Below, piece by piece: positions 1-8,900 of a stretch of 64,000 nucleotides of DNA. A program made the position numbers and the translations under genes. Under the pieces are notes generated by a model. It saw only the letters and a program-made list of their open reading frames with translations, was not told the DNA's origin and searched no databases. The stretch comes from Acanthaster planci (Eukaryota > Echinodermata > Asteroidea > Valvatida > Acanthasteridae): assembly GCF_001949145.1 (NCBI RefSeq), contig NW_019091464.1, positions 210,222 through 274,221 on the forward strand, given 5' to 3'. Every line of letters begins with the position of its first letter. Position 1 is the stretch's first letter.

Positions 1-115
1 GGGGACATCGAATGGTTTTCATACCTTCAAGAGAAACAACAAATAAGATGTGTTTACTCGTTTGATTGGTGTGCTGGGCCTTAACGCTTCAAGGTGAGGG
101 CAGAGCTCTTTTTAC

Positions 116-246
116 CTTTAGAAGACCCACATTGACAAATGAACCCTTGCCCTGGCCTGCTGCCCGGTCTAGCACCACGCCTTCTCTGTACGGACATGCC
201 TCATCGACGCGTAGGTGATGGGGGCAGTCTAGAGGGTTGAGCAGGC
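116..246 (-). CDS. SPOUT1: SPOUT1 exon 8, last exon inside the window
   Basis: This exon encodes GLLNPLDCPHHLRVDEACPY, then REGVVLD and GKGSFVNVG. The acceptor is CATCTCCAG and the donor GTAAAAAG begins at 115. The gene continues to the left of the window; roughly the last third of the protein is not visible. Confidence 0.94.
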
Positions 247-3200
247 CTGGAGATGAGACAATCGTTGGTGAGTGTTGGTCGACAAAACTAGATCTCTTTG
301 GCCGATCAAATGTCTTTTTTTTGGGGGGGGTGGACAGGTGGGTTTGCTGGGGTGTGGTAGAATTTTTAGGAAATGTCTCAGACGTCAAGAAATCCCTGCA
401 CAAAATGGAATGCCCCTACTGGGAACACTGTGACTTCACTTTAGGAATTTGTTGCGATCATGTCAAATCAAGCGTGTTCCCGAGCCATTCCATGTAGGAG
501 CAGCGGATGCCCCGAATGGACCAAGCAGCATTCTCGTTGACACCCTATAAGGCATTCCAACCTCTGGGACCCAGCCTTCCTGATCAACCCAACTACTGTT
601 GGTGACGTCACCAGGCAAAAATTTACCGATTTATCTAAACCTTAAAACAGGGAGGTTTGCTGATGCACAGTGTCACATCTATTGGCAGAGATTGAAAGGG
701 GAAGGTTGGTTGGAGGATTGAAGGTCGGTAACCATTATTTTTTGTCTATGAAACAAGCCATCTGGCTTGTTTCTTAGACATTATTTCCAGTCGGCTGACC
801 ATGGGCGCAATGACTTTTGCTTCCGGTTATTTTCAACCGTATCTTGAGAAGTTATTGTATGGTGGAAGGGCTACAGTGTGACGTATACATATGGCTTGAC
901 GACTGACCTGCGTATTTCAAGTCCTTGTGCATAGGGAAGAAATTTTTCCTCAGATACCTGGGGAAGATATCATGAGAACTACATCAACTGGTTGACTGAA
1001 TAGACCATATTCATGTGTCGGCCATCTTGAATTGAAAGTGAGGTAAAGCTTTTCATTTTGAGAACACAAGAGTGAAAATAGCAGAGACGAAGTAAAATTT
1101 CATACAAATTCATGCTAGTTTTTGCTTAGAATAATTTAAAACACATGTATGTGACACACTACCAGTTTATCGCAATGTTTAAGCCACATTCATAAATACA
1201 TCGGACAGTCTCCCTATTCAACAACATGGAACTTGACGAGATGATAATGCCCGCTGCATAAATCTATAGCTGGCACCTGGATACAAGACAGTTTAATTGA
1301 TTCTGATTGGTCAAGAGTTTGTGTGCACGTGGCTTGCAACGCGCATGCTAATTGGACAATTTACACAAGGAGTATTCCATAAAAAGGAGAGGGATGTTCC
1401 GGAAACTGAAAGTAAAATTCTAGCTCGCTGAAAATCCATCTCATATATTAACTTCTTTTGAATCTCTGACTAAAAAAGGGAGGCTTGGACATTACTTGTG
1501 TCCAGTCTCCTTTTTGAGGGGCGTCAAGTCCCACATACTGTAAAATGCTGCCTTCCTCAATGCCAGAATATCACTGACAGACTTTGATGGATCAGAGAGG
1601 GTTCCAACGTCACTTCAAACTAAGGGAATACCCATGTGCTAAGCTGGTCTTAAACGTGTGTTTAAGACTGACTCAGGAGAATGGATGTGACTAACGCCCG
1701 AGCCAAAGACGAAGGCATTATCAGTGCACACTGCGAATTCTGCGTACTGCGGTGCACACAGACCCTTGACCAATAGGAATGGATTAACCTTGTAACTTGC
1801 ATCCAGGTGCCAGCGCATTTTTATACAGCAGGCATCATCAAATTGCAGCGGGCAGTATCAAATGTTAAGACCCGGTCACGTTGCGGGTTCTTGCATACGG
1901 AAACTGTCAAAGTATTTTTGAAGGAGTGTTAACCACTTCATGCCGGGACATTTTTCAATGTTGATGATGCTGGGCCGGCATGACTATCATTTTTTCCGTT
2001 TTCAAAATCCTTAAAAAAATTCATCATTCCATTTAACGGTTGTTTATAGCCGCACGAAGTAATCTTTAGGCACAACTCTAAGTTGACAGGTGACCTTCAT
2101 TGACGCCCGAGTATTTCAGCCAGGCCCGCAGCCTTGTAACCAGAGCCCAGATTGTGCGGTGTTATACAACTGTCTTTTGTTCATGAACCTGGCTTAGTGC
2201 ACTGCTGACCTGTTTTCAATAGGGGCCAGAATAGAGTGCAGTGGTGCTGTGTGGCTCATTGCTGCGGTGGTGGAGCGCTTTTGTCCCCGGTGGTAATCCG
2301 CTCGCTCTCAATGCCCCAAACCCTGGTATACTATTTCAAAACAAGGCTGGATTATCACCTCTTTTGAGAGTGAAAAATGTCGATAATTCCCAGCAGCCTG
2401 GTCTTTTGTTCGGAGTACGGTCTTTTGTTACAGGGCCCTGTTTCCTTTGTCTGAGTTCGGAGGGCCAGGCAACGCATATAAACCATACGTCTCCGATTCC
2501 GGATTCCCGGCAGGAAGTGGTTAAGTATTCAGTATCTAATAGTGAGTGCTGTAGTTGAGACTATCGCAAGACAATTTCAGATAAGACCAGTTCTCAACTG
2601 TGAATACGGAAACGGGTAAACTTGCAGTTTGTTTGAATAGCTTGTAACTTGAATTTAGACTAAACGCCTTGTGACTTTCACACTGGCATCTGTGTGGGAC
2701 GTACTGTGGACATTCCAGGAACTGCAGGATTCTGGCTAGCTGAACATTGGGATTCCCCTTCTTGCCGACGCCGTCAAAGTTTCCGTCTGTGGTCCTGTAA
2801 AACCAACACAAAACAGTTGCCCTTCATTTGATGGGGGGTGTCCATTCTAGAAGGTTCGTGAGAAGAACTGCTTGGAGGCTAGGGTTACTTACTCCGAAGG
2901 CATTCCAGACTCGTCAAATATGATGACCTCGTCGATGCAGAACACCACCATGGCTCTTGCAATCTGCACACACGAAGGCAAAACAAGCCATTTCAGTCCA
3001 CCAGAATAGACACTCAAGAGAAATGCTCCACAAAAGAAGCAAGAAGAAAGCTTCAAACATGCAACACTGAATTGTCTTAAAAACAGAGAGTACCGCCAAC
3101 TTCAGACTTTGGAAACAAAATGGCTGTTCCTTTCGTGTGCAAAACGGCATGAAGCTACTGTGTGCTAATCGTTCATGTGCACAAATGCATAGTAACCATT

Positions 3201-5854
3201 TTGTTTCCAACAATTGAGAAACTTATGTCGCAACTCTCTCTATAAACAGCTCTGCTCTTGTCGAGTACACACAAATCGCACAGGAAAGTCTCCATTCCAC
3301 TTACCTGGCCTGCAAGGTATGTTCTCAGCTCCGGCGACTGTGCATTTTCCAGGATCGATCCGGGCAGGGCAACGCTTACAGTCCAAGTGCGGCCTGCAGT
3401 GGAATGAAAGAACAAATGAGCCCATTAGTTCTGCCGTGAATCATCAATGACCTCGCATCAACTCAACCCTACTTCACCCTCTCGGGAACCGTCTTGCTTC
3501 AGGAGTAAGCAGGACAAAGTGTTTGTCCAGATCTAACGACCCAAGATTCCCTGTCAGACGTGCTTGCATTCGGACCACCAACACTCTGATGAAAAGCCTG
3601 ACTCCTCCCTCCTTGTTTGTGATGCAATCATAGGAAAACGATCTCGCTCAGAGACACAACGTACTGCCGGTGCTTGCATTCGAACCCGGACGGTTTAATG
3701 AACAATCCCAATTCCACCCCCACTGTTTCAATACACAATGCAGCAGCCACAGCAAATGGTCTTGCTCGGGAACACAACACATGGCCAGTGCTTGCATTCG
3801 AACCCGAGACGGTCGGATAAACAAGCCCGATTTCTCCCCCCCCAATGTAGCAACCACAGCTAACCATCCCGATAACACACTGATAACAAGCTGAATTCCT
3901 CATTCCTTGCTTCAGTGTACCCACCACTGTAAACTGTCCTGCTCAGGGACTATGCTTGGATGCTGAATCACAGGCACTGTGATAACAAGTCCAGCTGCCC
4001 TCCCTGTTTCAGTGCACCGATCATTGCAAAATATCCTGCTCAGGGACACTGGGTTCGCGCTTCGTTTTCTTACTCACCTTTGGATTTCACATGAGCTTCT
4101 CTGGCTTCCCCTGCTTCTCTAGCAGTCGTTTTTGCCTCCTGTCTCTCAAACTGTCTCCGCAGTTTAGCATCTTTGTATTTCTTCTTCTTGTCCTTGTCTG
4201 GTACATGAATAAACCAGTTATAGCTTCTTTCGGCACTTGTGTACATGTACAATATACCGTTTATACAGTCGGTGCTTTGAGCTTCCAAACATAGTGCTCA
4301 TCCATTTGTAGAGTGTAACAATCAGTGTCACAGTACTTGTAAGTACAGACGTCATGCCCAAACTTTGGCAACAGTCTAAACTATACTTATGCCAATCCCA
4401 ACTATAGTTGGGACCAATAGCGGCACAAGGTGGAAAACGTTTTGGTGAAGTTCTCCATCTTGCGCCGTTACGTGACGCTACACAATCTTCAGTCATTACA
4501 AAATGTCAACTTATTGGCTATGGGTAATCCTGAAAAGCTTTCTTTTTCTGACACAACCAGAAACGTTTCTCAAATGTAATGACTGGTCATTGCTGAAATA
4601 TTTGGTGTCAAATAAAAAAAATAAAAAAAGCTTTCTTTTTCTGACACAACCAGAAACGTTTCTCAAATGTAATGACTGGTCATTGCTGAAATATTTGGTG
4701 TCAAATAAAAAAAATTAAAAAAGCTTTCTTTTTCAGACACAACCAGAAACGTTTCTCAAATGTAATGACTGGTCATTGCTGAAATATTTGGTGTCAGGAT
4801 ACTGAACGTTGAACGTTGGTCAAAAATTGCAACTTTCCAGACAATGACTAACAACTGTACTTACTGTCATCCCTCCACTTTTTCCATTCCTTTGGCTGTA
4901 ACAAATAAATGACAAATTGAAGAAATCTGAATGCGTGTGGACATTTTGTTGAGCAAAGTTTTGAGGTAGTTGTTGACCTTGACAGATTGATCTGCAGGAC
5001 TATGTGATCATTGTGCTATTGGTCGATCGTTCGGCATCATCTGTGGATCGTTCTTCCATCAGCTGATCACCTTAATGGTACCACTCTCATTCACACCTCC
5101 AGAAGATCAGTTTGAAAAAAGTGAAGTAAAGTTGGAGACTTGCTAGAGGAGAACAGTACTACGTGAACAGCCGACTGTGCAGACTGTCTAATCCGCCTTG
5201 AGAGGAAGCAACCCCTTGTCGGTTGCAGTGAACCATATTGGTCAGGGTTGCTCATTTTGTTGCGATTGTATATAAATACATGCATTTCATTATCATTTGT
5301 GAACCGGAGAAGCGCAATCCTATCAAGGGAGCCTGCGCCTCTCTTGGTCCTCAGGGCTCACAGCACAGTTACAACATTGGTATCAGATTATGTCTGATAG
5401 CATGGAGAGGTGATTAGCCTATTCTGATTAGCCTATTGAGCAATTTCATCATGTTCACGTTGACGTGCTTCATGAGCTTGAGATGCACATAAATATCATT
5501 TCTTAGTCTTGTAACTAAACAAACAATACAAGTTATTATCACCATGATCACTTATCAAACAAAAAAAGGAATGCAGTGGCCTCATAGGCTACATTTTCCA
5601 CTTTACAAGTATATCAGAAACCTCCCGAGAGAGTAAACCAAGACACGTGACACAGTGTCGTGACCAGTGACCTGCTAGCTGCTAACCGTGCCCCTAATTC
5701 CACCATGCTCACTTGGCCCTAGGCTTAGACTAAAATTTGTATTCTTTGAGAATCCCTGATAACCAGCCACATGTTTTACCTTCGATGTTTCAGCCGGTCG
5801 TTTCATGGGCCCTGTCTGTCGTTTCTTTGACTTCGGGGATAGTGTTTCAGCCAT
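116..5854 (-). CDS. SPOUT1: SPOUT1 (C9orf114/CENP-32) orthologue, 3'-truncated gene of at least 8 coding exons
   Basis: The product is a SPOUT-superfamily RNA methyltransferase; in vertebrates this family is nuclear and spindle/kinetochore associated. Exons joined 5' to 3' are 5780-5854, 4865-4895, 4078-4197, 3305-3393, 2893-2963, 2705-2794, 908-957 and 116-246. All have GT-AG borders and agreeing phases, giving 219 residues. The N terminus (1-75) is Lys/Arg-rich and probably coiled, with WKKWRDD and KDKKKKYKDAKL. The SPOUT domain starts near residue 76 with TVSVALPGSILENAQSPELR, followed by CIDEVIIFDE, VQLARILQFLECPQYLRK and GLLNPLDCPHHLR. These are diagnostic of the C9orf114 family as I know it. 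The start is the ATG at 5854 in the context GAAAATGG. The C-terminal part, including the end of the knot fold, lies beyond base 1. The Vav gene lies upstream on the same strand. Function is from family knowledge; the exon structure is seen. Confidence 0.94.
247..907 (-). other. SPOUT1 intron 7
   Basis: Intron between exons 7 and 8. I see no coding signal, repeat copy or regulatory site that I can name. Confidence 0.7.
908..957 (-). CDS. SPOUT1: SPOUT1 exon 7 (50 nt)
   Basis: This short exon encodes YLRKNFFPMHKDLKYA, matching the family stretch YLRKAFFPKHQDLQFA. It is bounded by TCTTCCCCAG and GTCAGTCG. It is separated from exon 6 by an intron carrying two repeat elements. Confidence 0.93.
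1010..1150. repeat. Dispersed repeat, copy 1 of 2
   Basis: The stretch with GGCCATCTTGAATTG, GTGAGGTAAA, ACAAATTCATGC and AATAATTTA matches 28865-29015 in the same orientation, with scattered differences. Intronic in SPOUT1. No coding capacity. It is probably the fragment of a common interspersed element of this genome. Confidence 0.65.
1240..1862. repeat. Long imperfect inverted-repeat element
   Basis: The left arm (about 1240-1345) and the right arm (about 1735-1862) are imperfect reverse complements. Shared blocks include TGCCCGCTGCA, GCTGGCACCTGGAT, ATTGGTCAAG and TGTGTGCAC. A smaller hairpin (1471-1516) with an A/T-rich stem and TTGGACA/TGTCCA arms sits near the centre. There is no ORF. 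This fits a decayed foldback-type or MITE element inside SPOUT1 intron 6. Confidence 0.7.
1929..2524. mobile_element. TTAA-bounded MITE-like element, copy A
   Basis: It begins TTAACCACTTCATGCCGGGA and ends with the near-complement TCCCGGCAGGAAGTGGTTAA. TTAA at both edges is the target duplication typical of piggyBac-type transposons. It is about 596 bp and its small open frames are non-coding by-products. A second copy of the same family lies at 34152-34748 in opposite orientation. The superfamily assignment is inferred from TTAA only. Confidence 0.8.
2705..2794 (-). CDS. SPOUT1: SPOUT1 exon 6
   Basis: This exon encodes NFDGVGKKGNPNVQLARILQ then FLECP. The donor is GTACGT. It splits a Gln codon so that the next exon continues QYLRK, as in vertebrate homologues. 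Confidence 0.95.
2893..2963 (-). CDS. SPOUT1: SPOUT1 exon 5
   Basis: This exon encodes IARAMVVFCIDEVIIFDESG and MPS plus a split codon. The CIDEVIIFDE strand matches the CVDEIVVFDE strand of the family. The acceptor is GTGTGCAG and the donor is GTAAGTAA. Confidence 0.95.
3305..3393 (-). CDS. SPOUT1: SPOUT1 exon 4, start of SPOUT domain
   Basis: This exon encodes the family signature RTWTVSVALPGSILENAQSP followed by ELRTYLAGQ. The acceptor is CCACTGCAG and the donor is GTAAGTGG. It is the strongest single piece of evidence for the family assignment. Confidence 0.96.
3545..4050. repeat. Degenerate tandem array, period about 118 bp
   Basis: The word GTGCTTGCATTCGAACCCG recurs near 3669 and 3788, with a diverged form near 3551. 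TGCTCAGGGACA recurs near 3940 and 4038. Units are diverged toward the right. On the minus strand each unit carries GGTTCGAATGC, resembling a tRNA-gene B box, but no matching A box or cloverleaf was found. Intron 3 of SPOUT1. Confidence 0.65.
4078..4197 (-). CDS. SPOUT1: SPOUT1 exon 3, basic coiled-coil region
   Basis: This 120-nt exon encodes a highly charged helix containing RRQFERQEAKTTAREAGEAR. The acceptor is ATGTACCAG and the donor is GTGAGTAA. It ends in phase 1, with the split Gly completed by the SPOUT-domain exon. Confidence 0.9.
4535..4797. repeat. Tandem repeat, 93-bp unit, about 2.8 copies
   Basis: Copies start with AAGCTTTCTTTTT at 4535, 4628 and 4721, so the period is exactly 93 bp. 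Units are nearly identical, which points to recent duplication. The array ends about 70 bp from SPOUT1 micro-exon 2. The apparent open frame through it is a consequence of 93 being divisible by three. Confidence 0.92.
4865..4895 (-). CDS. SPOUT1: SPOUT1 micro-exon 2 (31 nt)
   Basis: This exon encodes PKEWKKWRDD plus one base. It is bounded by TTTGTTACAG and GTAAGTAC, both strong splice signals. The split codon is completed by the next exon to give Asn, and the reading continues into KDKKKKYKDAKL, matching the WRKW...KKKWKDLKL stretch of vertebrate C9orf114. It is too short for ordinary ORF detection. Confidence 0.88.
4896..5779 (-). other. SPOUT1 intron 1
   Basis: First intron, between the start-codon exon and the micro-exon. 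I see no exon, repeat family or named regulatory site in it. Confidence 0.65.
5780..5854 (-). CDS. SPOUT1: SPOUT1 coding exon 1 (start codon, 25 residues)
   Basis: This exon encodes the basic N-terminal tail beginning MAETLSPKSKKRQ and ends AAG before a GTAAAAC donor, phase 0. The ATG has A at -3 and G at +4. The next exon begins PKEWKKW in phase, which supports this as the true first coding exon. A second in-frame Met lies at residue 17. Low conservation of this tail makes it slightly less certain than the later exons. Confidence 0.82.
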
Positions 5855-5864
5855 TTTCGTTCAT
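5847..5864 (-). other. Possible 5-codon upstream ORF overlapping the SPOUT1 start
   Basis: An ATG at 5864, ten bases upstream of the SPOUT1 ATG and in another frame, reads Met-Asn-Glu-Asn-Gly then TGA. The stop lies just downstream of the main start codon. It matters only if the transcript starts upstream of 5864, which cannot be told from sequence. Confidence 0.35.
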
Positions 5865-5990
5865 GCAGCAGCGAAAAAATAAACTTGTACGGGACATCCC
5901 AGGTGTACGTGTGTGTGTGTGCTCTTGGCTACAGAGGGCGTCCTATTAAAACGCAGTCTGTCAGAATTTAGATCCAGACTCGCACCAGTC
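5855..5990 (-). promoter_or_regulatory. Presumed SPOUT1 5' UTR/proximal promoter
   Basis: This is placed only by position, immediately upstream of the start-codon exon. It contains a short GT run and no TATA box that I can recognise. The transcription start is unknown. Confidence 0.25.
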
Positions 5991-8900
5991 ATCGTCCCCT
6001 AGGCCAGTGAACTTTAATACACTGTACAGTTTGTCGTCGGTTAATGATATTACAATGCTGCTGTTTCTAAGAATAGAGCAAGCATTGACAGAATTCAAAA
6101 CACAGCATTAGGAGAGTGAACATTGGAGGGCTTAAATCATCTTTCATATGATCAAGACGTTGATTAACAAGCATTTTCACGAATCTGTGTGACAAAAATA
6201 TTAACTTATGAAGTCAAATACAATTTATGTCCAGAAAACTGAAACAAACAAATGACACTTGACGGGCGGAAACATATGGCGACACTCAGAAAACATTGGT
6301 ATTCACATTGCTTTTCTTTTTATTGTAAATCAGTCTTTTACTGAGAAACAAAAATCCTTCAAACTGTTATTTTTTTTGTCACAGAAAGAAACAAAAATCT
6401 TGATCAAAAATTCCACATCACACAAAACTCAATGGATGCAACCTTTGCTACTGTGCATATCCCCTGTAACAAAATTATGTTCTTTTTCTCTGAGTAAATT
6501 CTGGAAGTCCATTCAATTCATATTCACAGCTGACACGGCCAACTTTGCAACGCTTCACGTCATGATCACCATGACATCTCCATCCCTTATCAATTTGCTT
6601 TTTATGTACACGTACATGTAAGTTCATAATGCACAGAGAAAAGGGCAGTGAAACAGCGATGAAGTTTTCAAATTCCGGTGGGATACAGGACTGTTTTTGT
6701 TACCGAAGATACATGATTCCCAACGGACAAAGGAAAGTGAACAGATAAAAAAAATGCGTACACACTGCAGAAACTTACATTTACAAAAATGCAAATATGA
6801 TTTTAAAAACATCTGGGAGAAAAACCACAGGCCATGTCTAAATTTGCTGCGGCTTGGAATTAGGCACATGGGAAAAGAGGCTACAGCCATAGACTAATGC
6901 AAGATTTCAAGCCACAGCAATATAGCTCAGTAAATTCCCTACATGAGCACCGGTCGCAAACAGCTTAAGTAAATGACATTCCGGCTGGTAACCCTACAAA
7001 TCTTGGCAAACCAACTCTGAGCACTGAGAGATTTGGTAAGTCCAGAAAATGTTTGCTTGGCAAGGAGCAAAGCACAGGATACCAGCCACTGGATCGAGAT
7101 ACAAGCAATGTGCATCTGTTTTTACTGGTTGTTGGCTGGTGTTTGCTTAGCAGACGAGCCTGCTGAGCAATGATCTGCCAACCAAGTCTGTGAATTTGAG
7201 GCGAGCTTCCCAGTTCATGCAGGCTTTTGAAATTACCTTCAAGAAAAAAAAATTAAGGAAAGTTCTCTTGCCAAAAAAAAAAAAGTTATATAATGTCAGC
7301 AAAGCAAAAATATGAAAACCCACAATTAACTGAGAAAGGGTAGGTCAGGTGGGAAACCAGAAAATGGTTTCATCATTGCAGACCCGGGTTTGTCCCAATT
7401 TTGCCTCAATTAGCATCTTGATTTGGCTTTGGAAACTTCTGTCCCACGCTGAATCTGCCAATATGCAACCCCATCTTTATTGTGAATGGTATTGCAATAA
7501 TGCAACCAATTCTGTAGCTATAGTTCAAATGTTTTTCCAATGGGAAAGTACCCATTTGCTTTTAACAAAAAAAAAAAAAAGAGGACAAAATCAGTCTCCC
7601 CGGTTAAAACACCATTGACTACATCATTCATTCTATAAAGGCCGAGTCTTAAATGCTGTTAAATACTGTCAACTAACCCCTCCTCTTTTTCGCTTTTTCT
7701 TTTTTACAAAACGTGACCCTTCATTTCATGTACACAGGCCACCTTCCTGCTTTTGACATTAATACACCTTCCCAACGGGAACTGTACAAACACAATGCTT
7801 CTCTAGAATGTTTCACATTAACCATCATTATCATATTCTGACTTATCTATGTAACTACATGTATACATCCCTCTCTGACACAATTTACATATGAAAGAAT
7901 TTCCAGAACAAAATTAACAGATACCAAAATAATGATAAAAAATAAAGTACAAAATGAAATGAAAGCATAATGATAAATACTTGGAAGTAAACGCTGAGCG
8001 GGTTTTTCAGATGCAGGCCATTTTGGTCATGTTTCCAGAGCCTGCACAGAAAACACCACTGCAAGCAGGCCTCGCCATGAGGCACCAAACTACTACTCTC
8101 ATAATTAACCTTCGCTTTCCCGTTCATGGACTTGCATGCAAAACATGACCAAATGGCGGCAGACACAGTCAACATCCACAGGGTTTTCTCCACACGCTTC
8201 AGCAACATGAGAGCACTTATTCAAAAGTAAACGGTTGTTATGTACTCGTATAACAGTTACATCTGTATACATGCATCGTATTATTTTGGCCGAGGATGTA
8301 TCTCCCCATTACACAGTTTCCCAATGTTTATAAACAGTCCTCACTGAATAACAGTGGTGAACAACTAAACCCTTACATTAAACATATTACACATGCTCCT
8401 CGTTTTCTTTGGCCAGGGACAGCTTCTAACGCATTGGCCTTTAAAGACGCATTCATTTGGACAATGACAGGAAGTGATGTATGACCTGACATAATGGCCA
8501 TCTTTGTAATCTAGAATTTGGCCTTTTAAACCATCTATTCCAGTTTCTGTTCGGCATCTACAACTTTAGACAAAAATGTCTGCCTCAGTTGGCCCAATGG
8601 TTACACAGGAGTCTCACATAAAAGTGGCAGTAAAGTTCTCTGTCAAAACCAACTGGATTGATATTTTGACCAATTAATTTACACCTTTTTGGTGTTGATA
8701 TTTCAATTCTTAATACAATAAACAGAGCTTTGATCACTGAAATAACGTTTTCCAAATAATGCCTGAAAGGGGTAAACTGTTACGGGGTGTGAAAACTCTC
8801 AAATTAATTGCTAATCATCAAGACATGATTGTTTGCTGGTGCATAAAATAATCCTTGGTTTTTAGTGTGGTCTAAGGTTTTTTTCACACAACAACTTTGA

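Noticed and set aside
2241-2558. 105-codon frame similar to a frame at 34292-34513
   Set aside because: Both lie inside copies of the TTAA MITE-like element; similarity comes from the shared repeat, not a gene.
3660-3690. tRNA gene suggested by GGTTCGAATGC
   Set aside because: No A box at proper distance and no cloverleaf; the word is part of a tandem unit.
3545-4797. CRISPR-like regular repeats
   Set aside because: Direct tandem repeats without unique spacers in an animal genome.
8576-8650. tRNA-like start (GTTGGCCCAATGG)
   Set aside because: No B box follows and no acceptor stem pairs.
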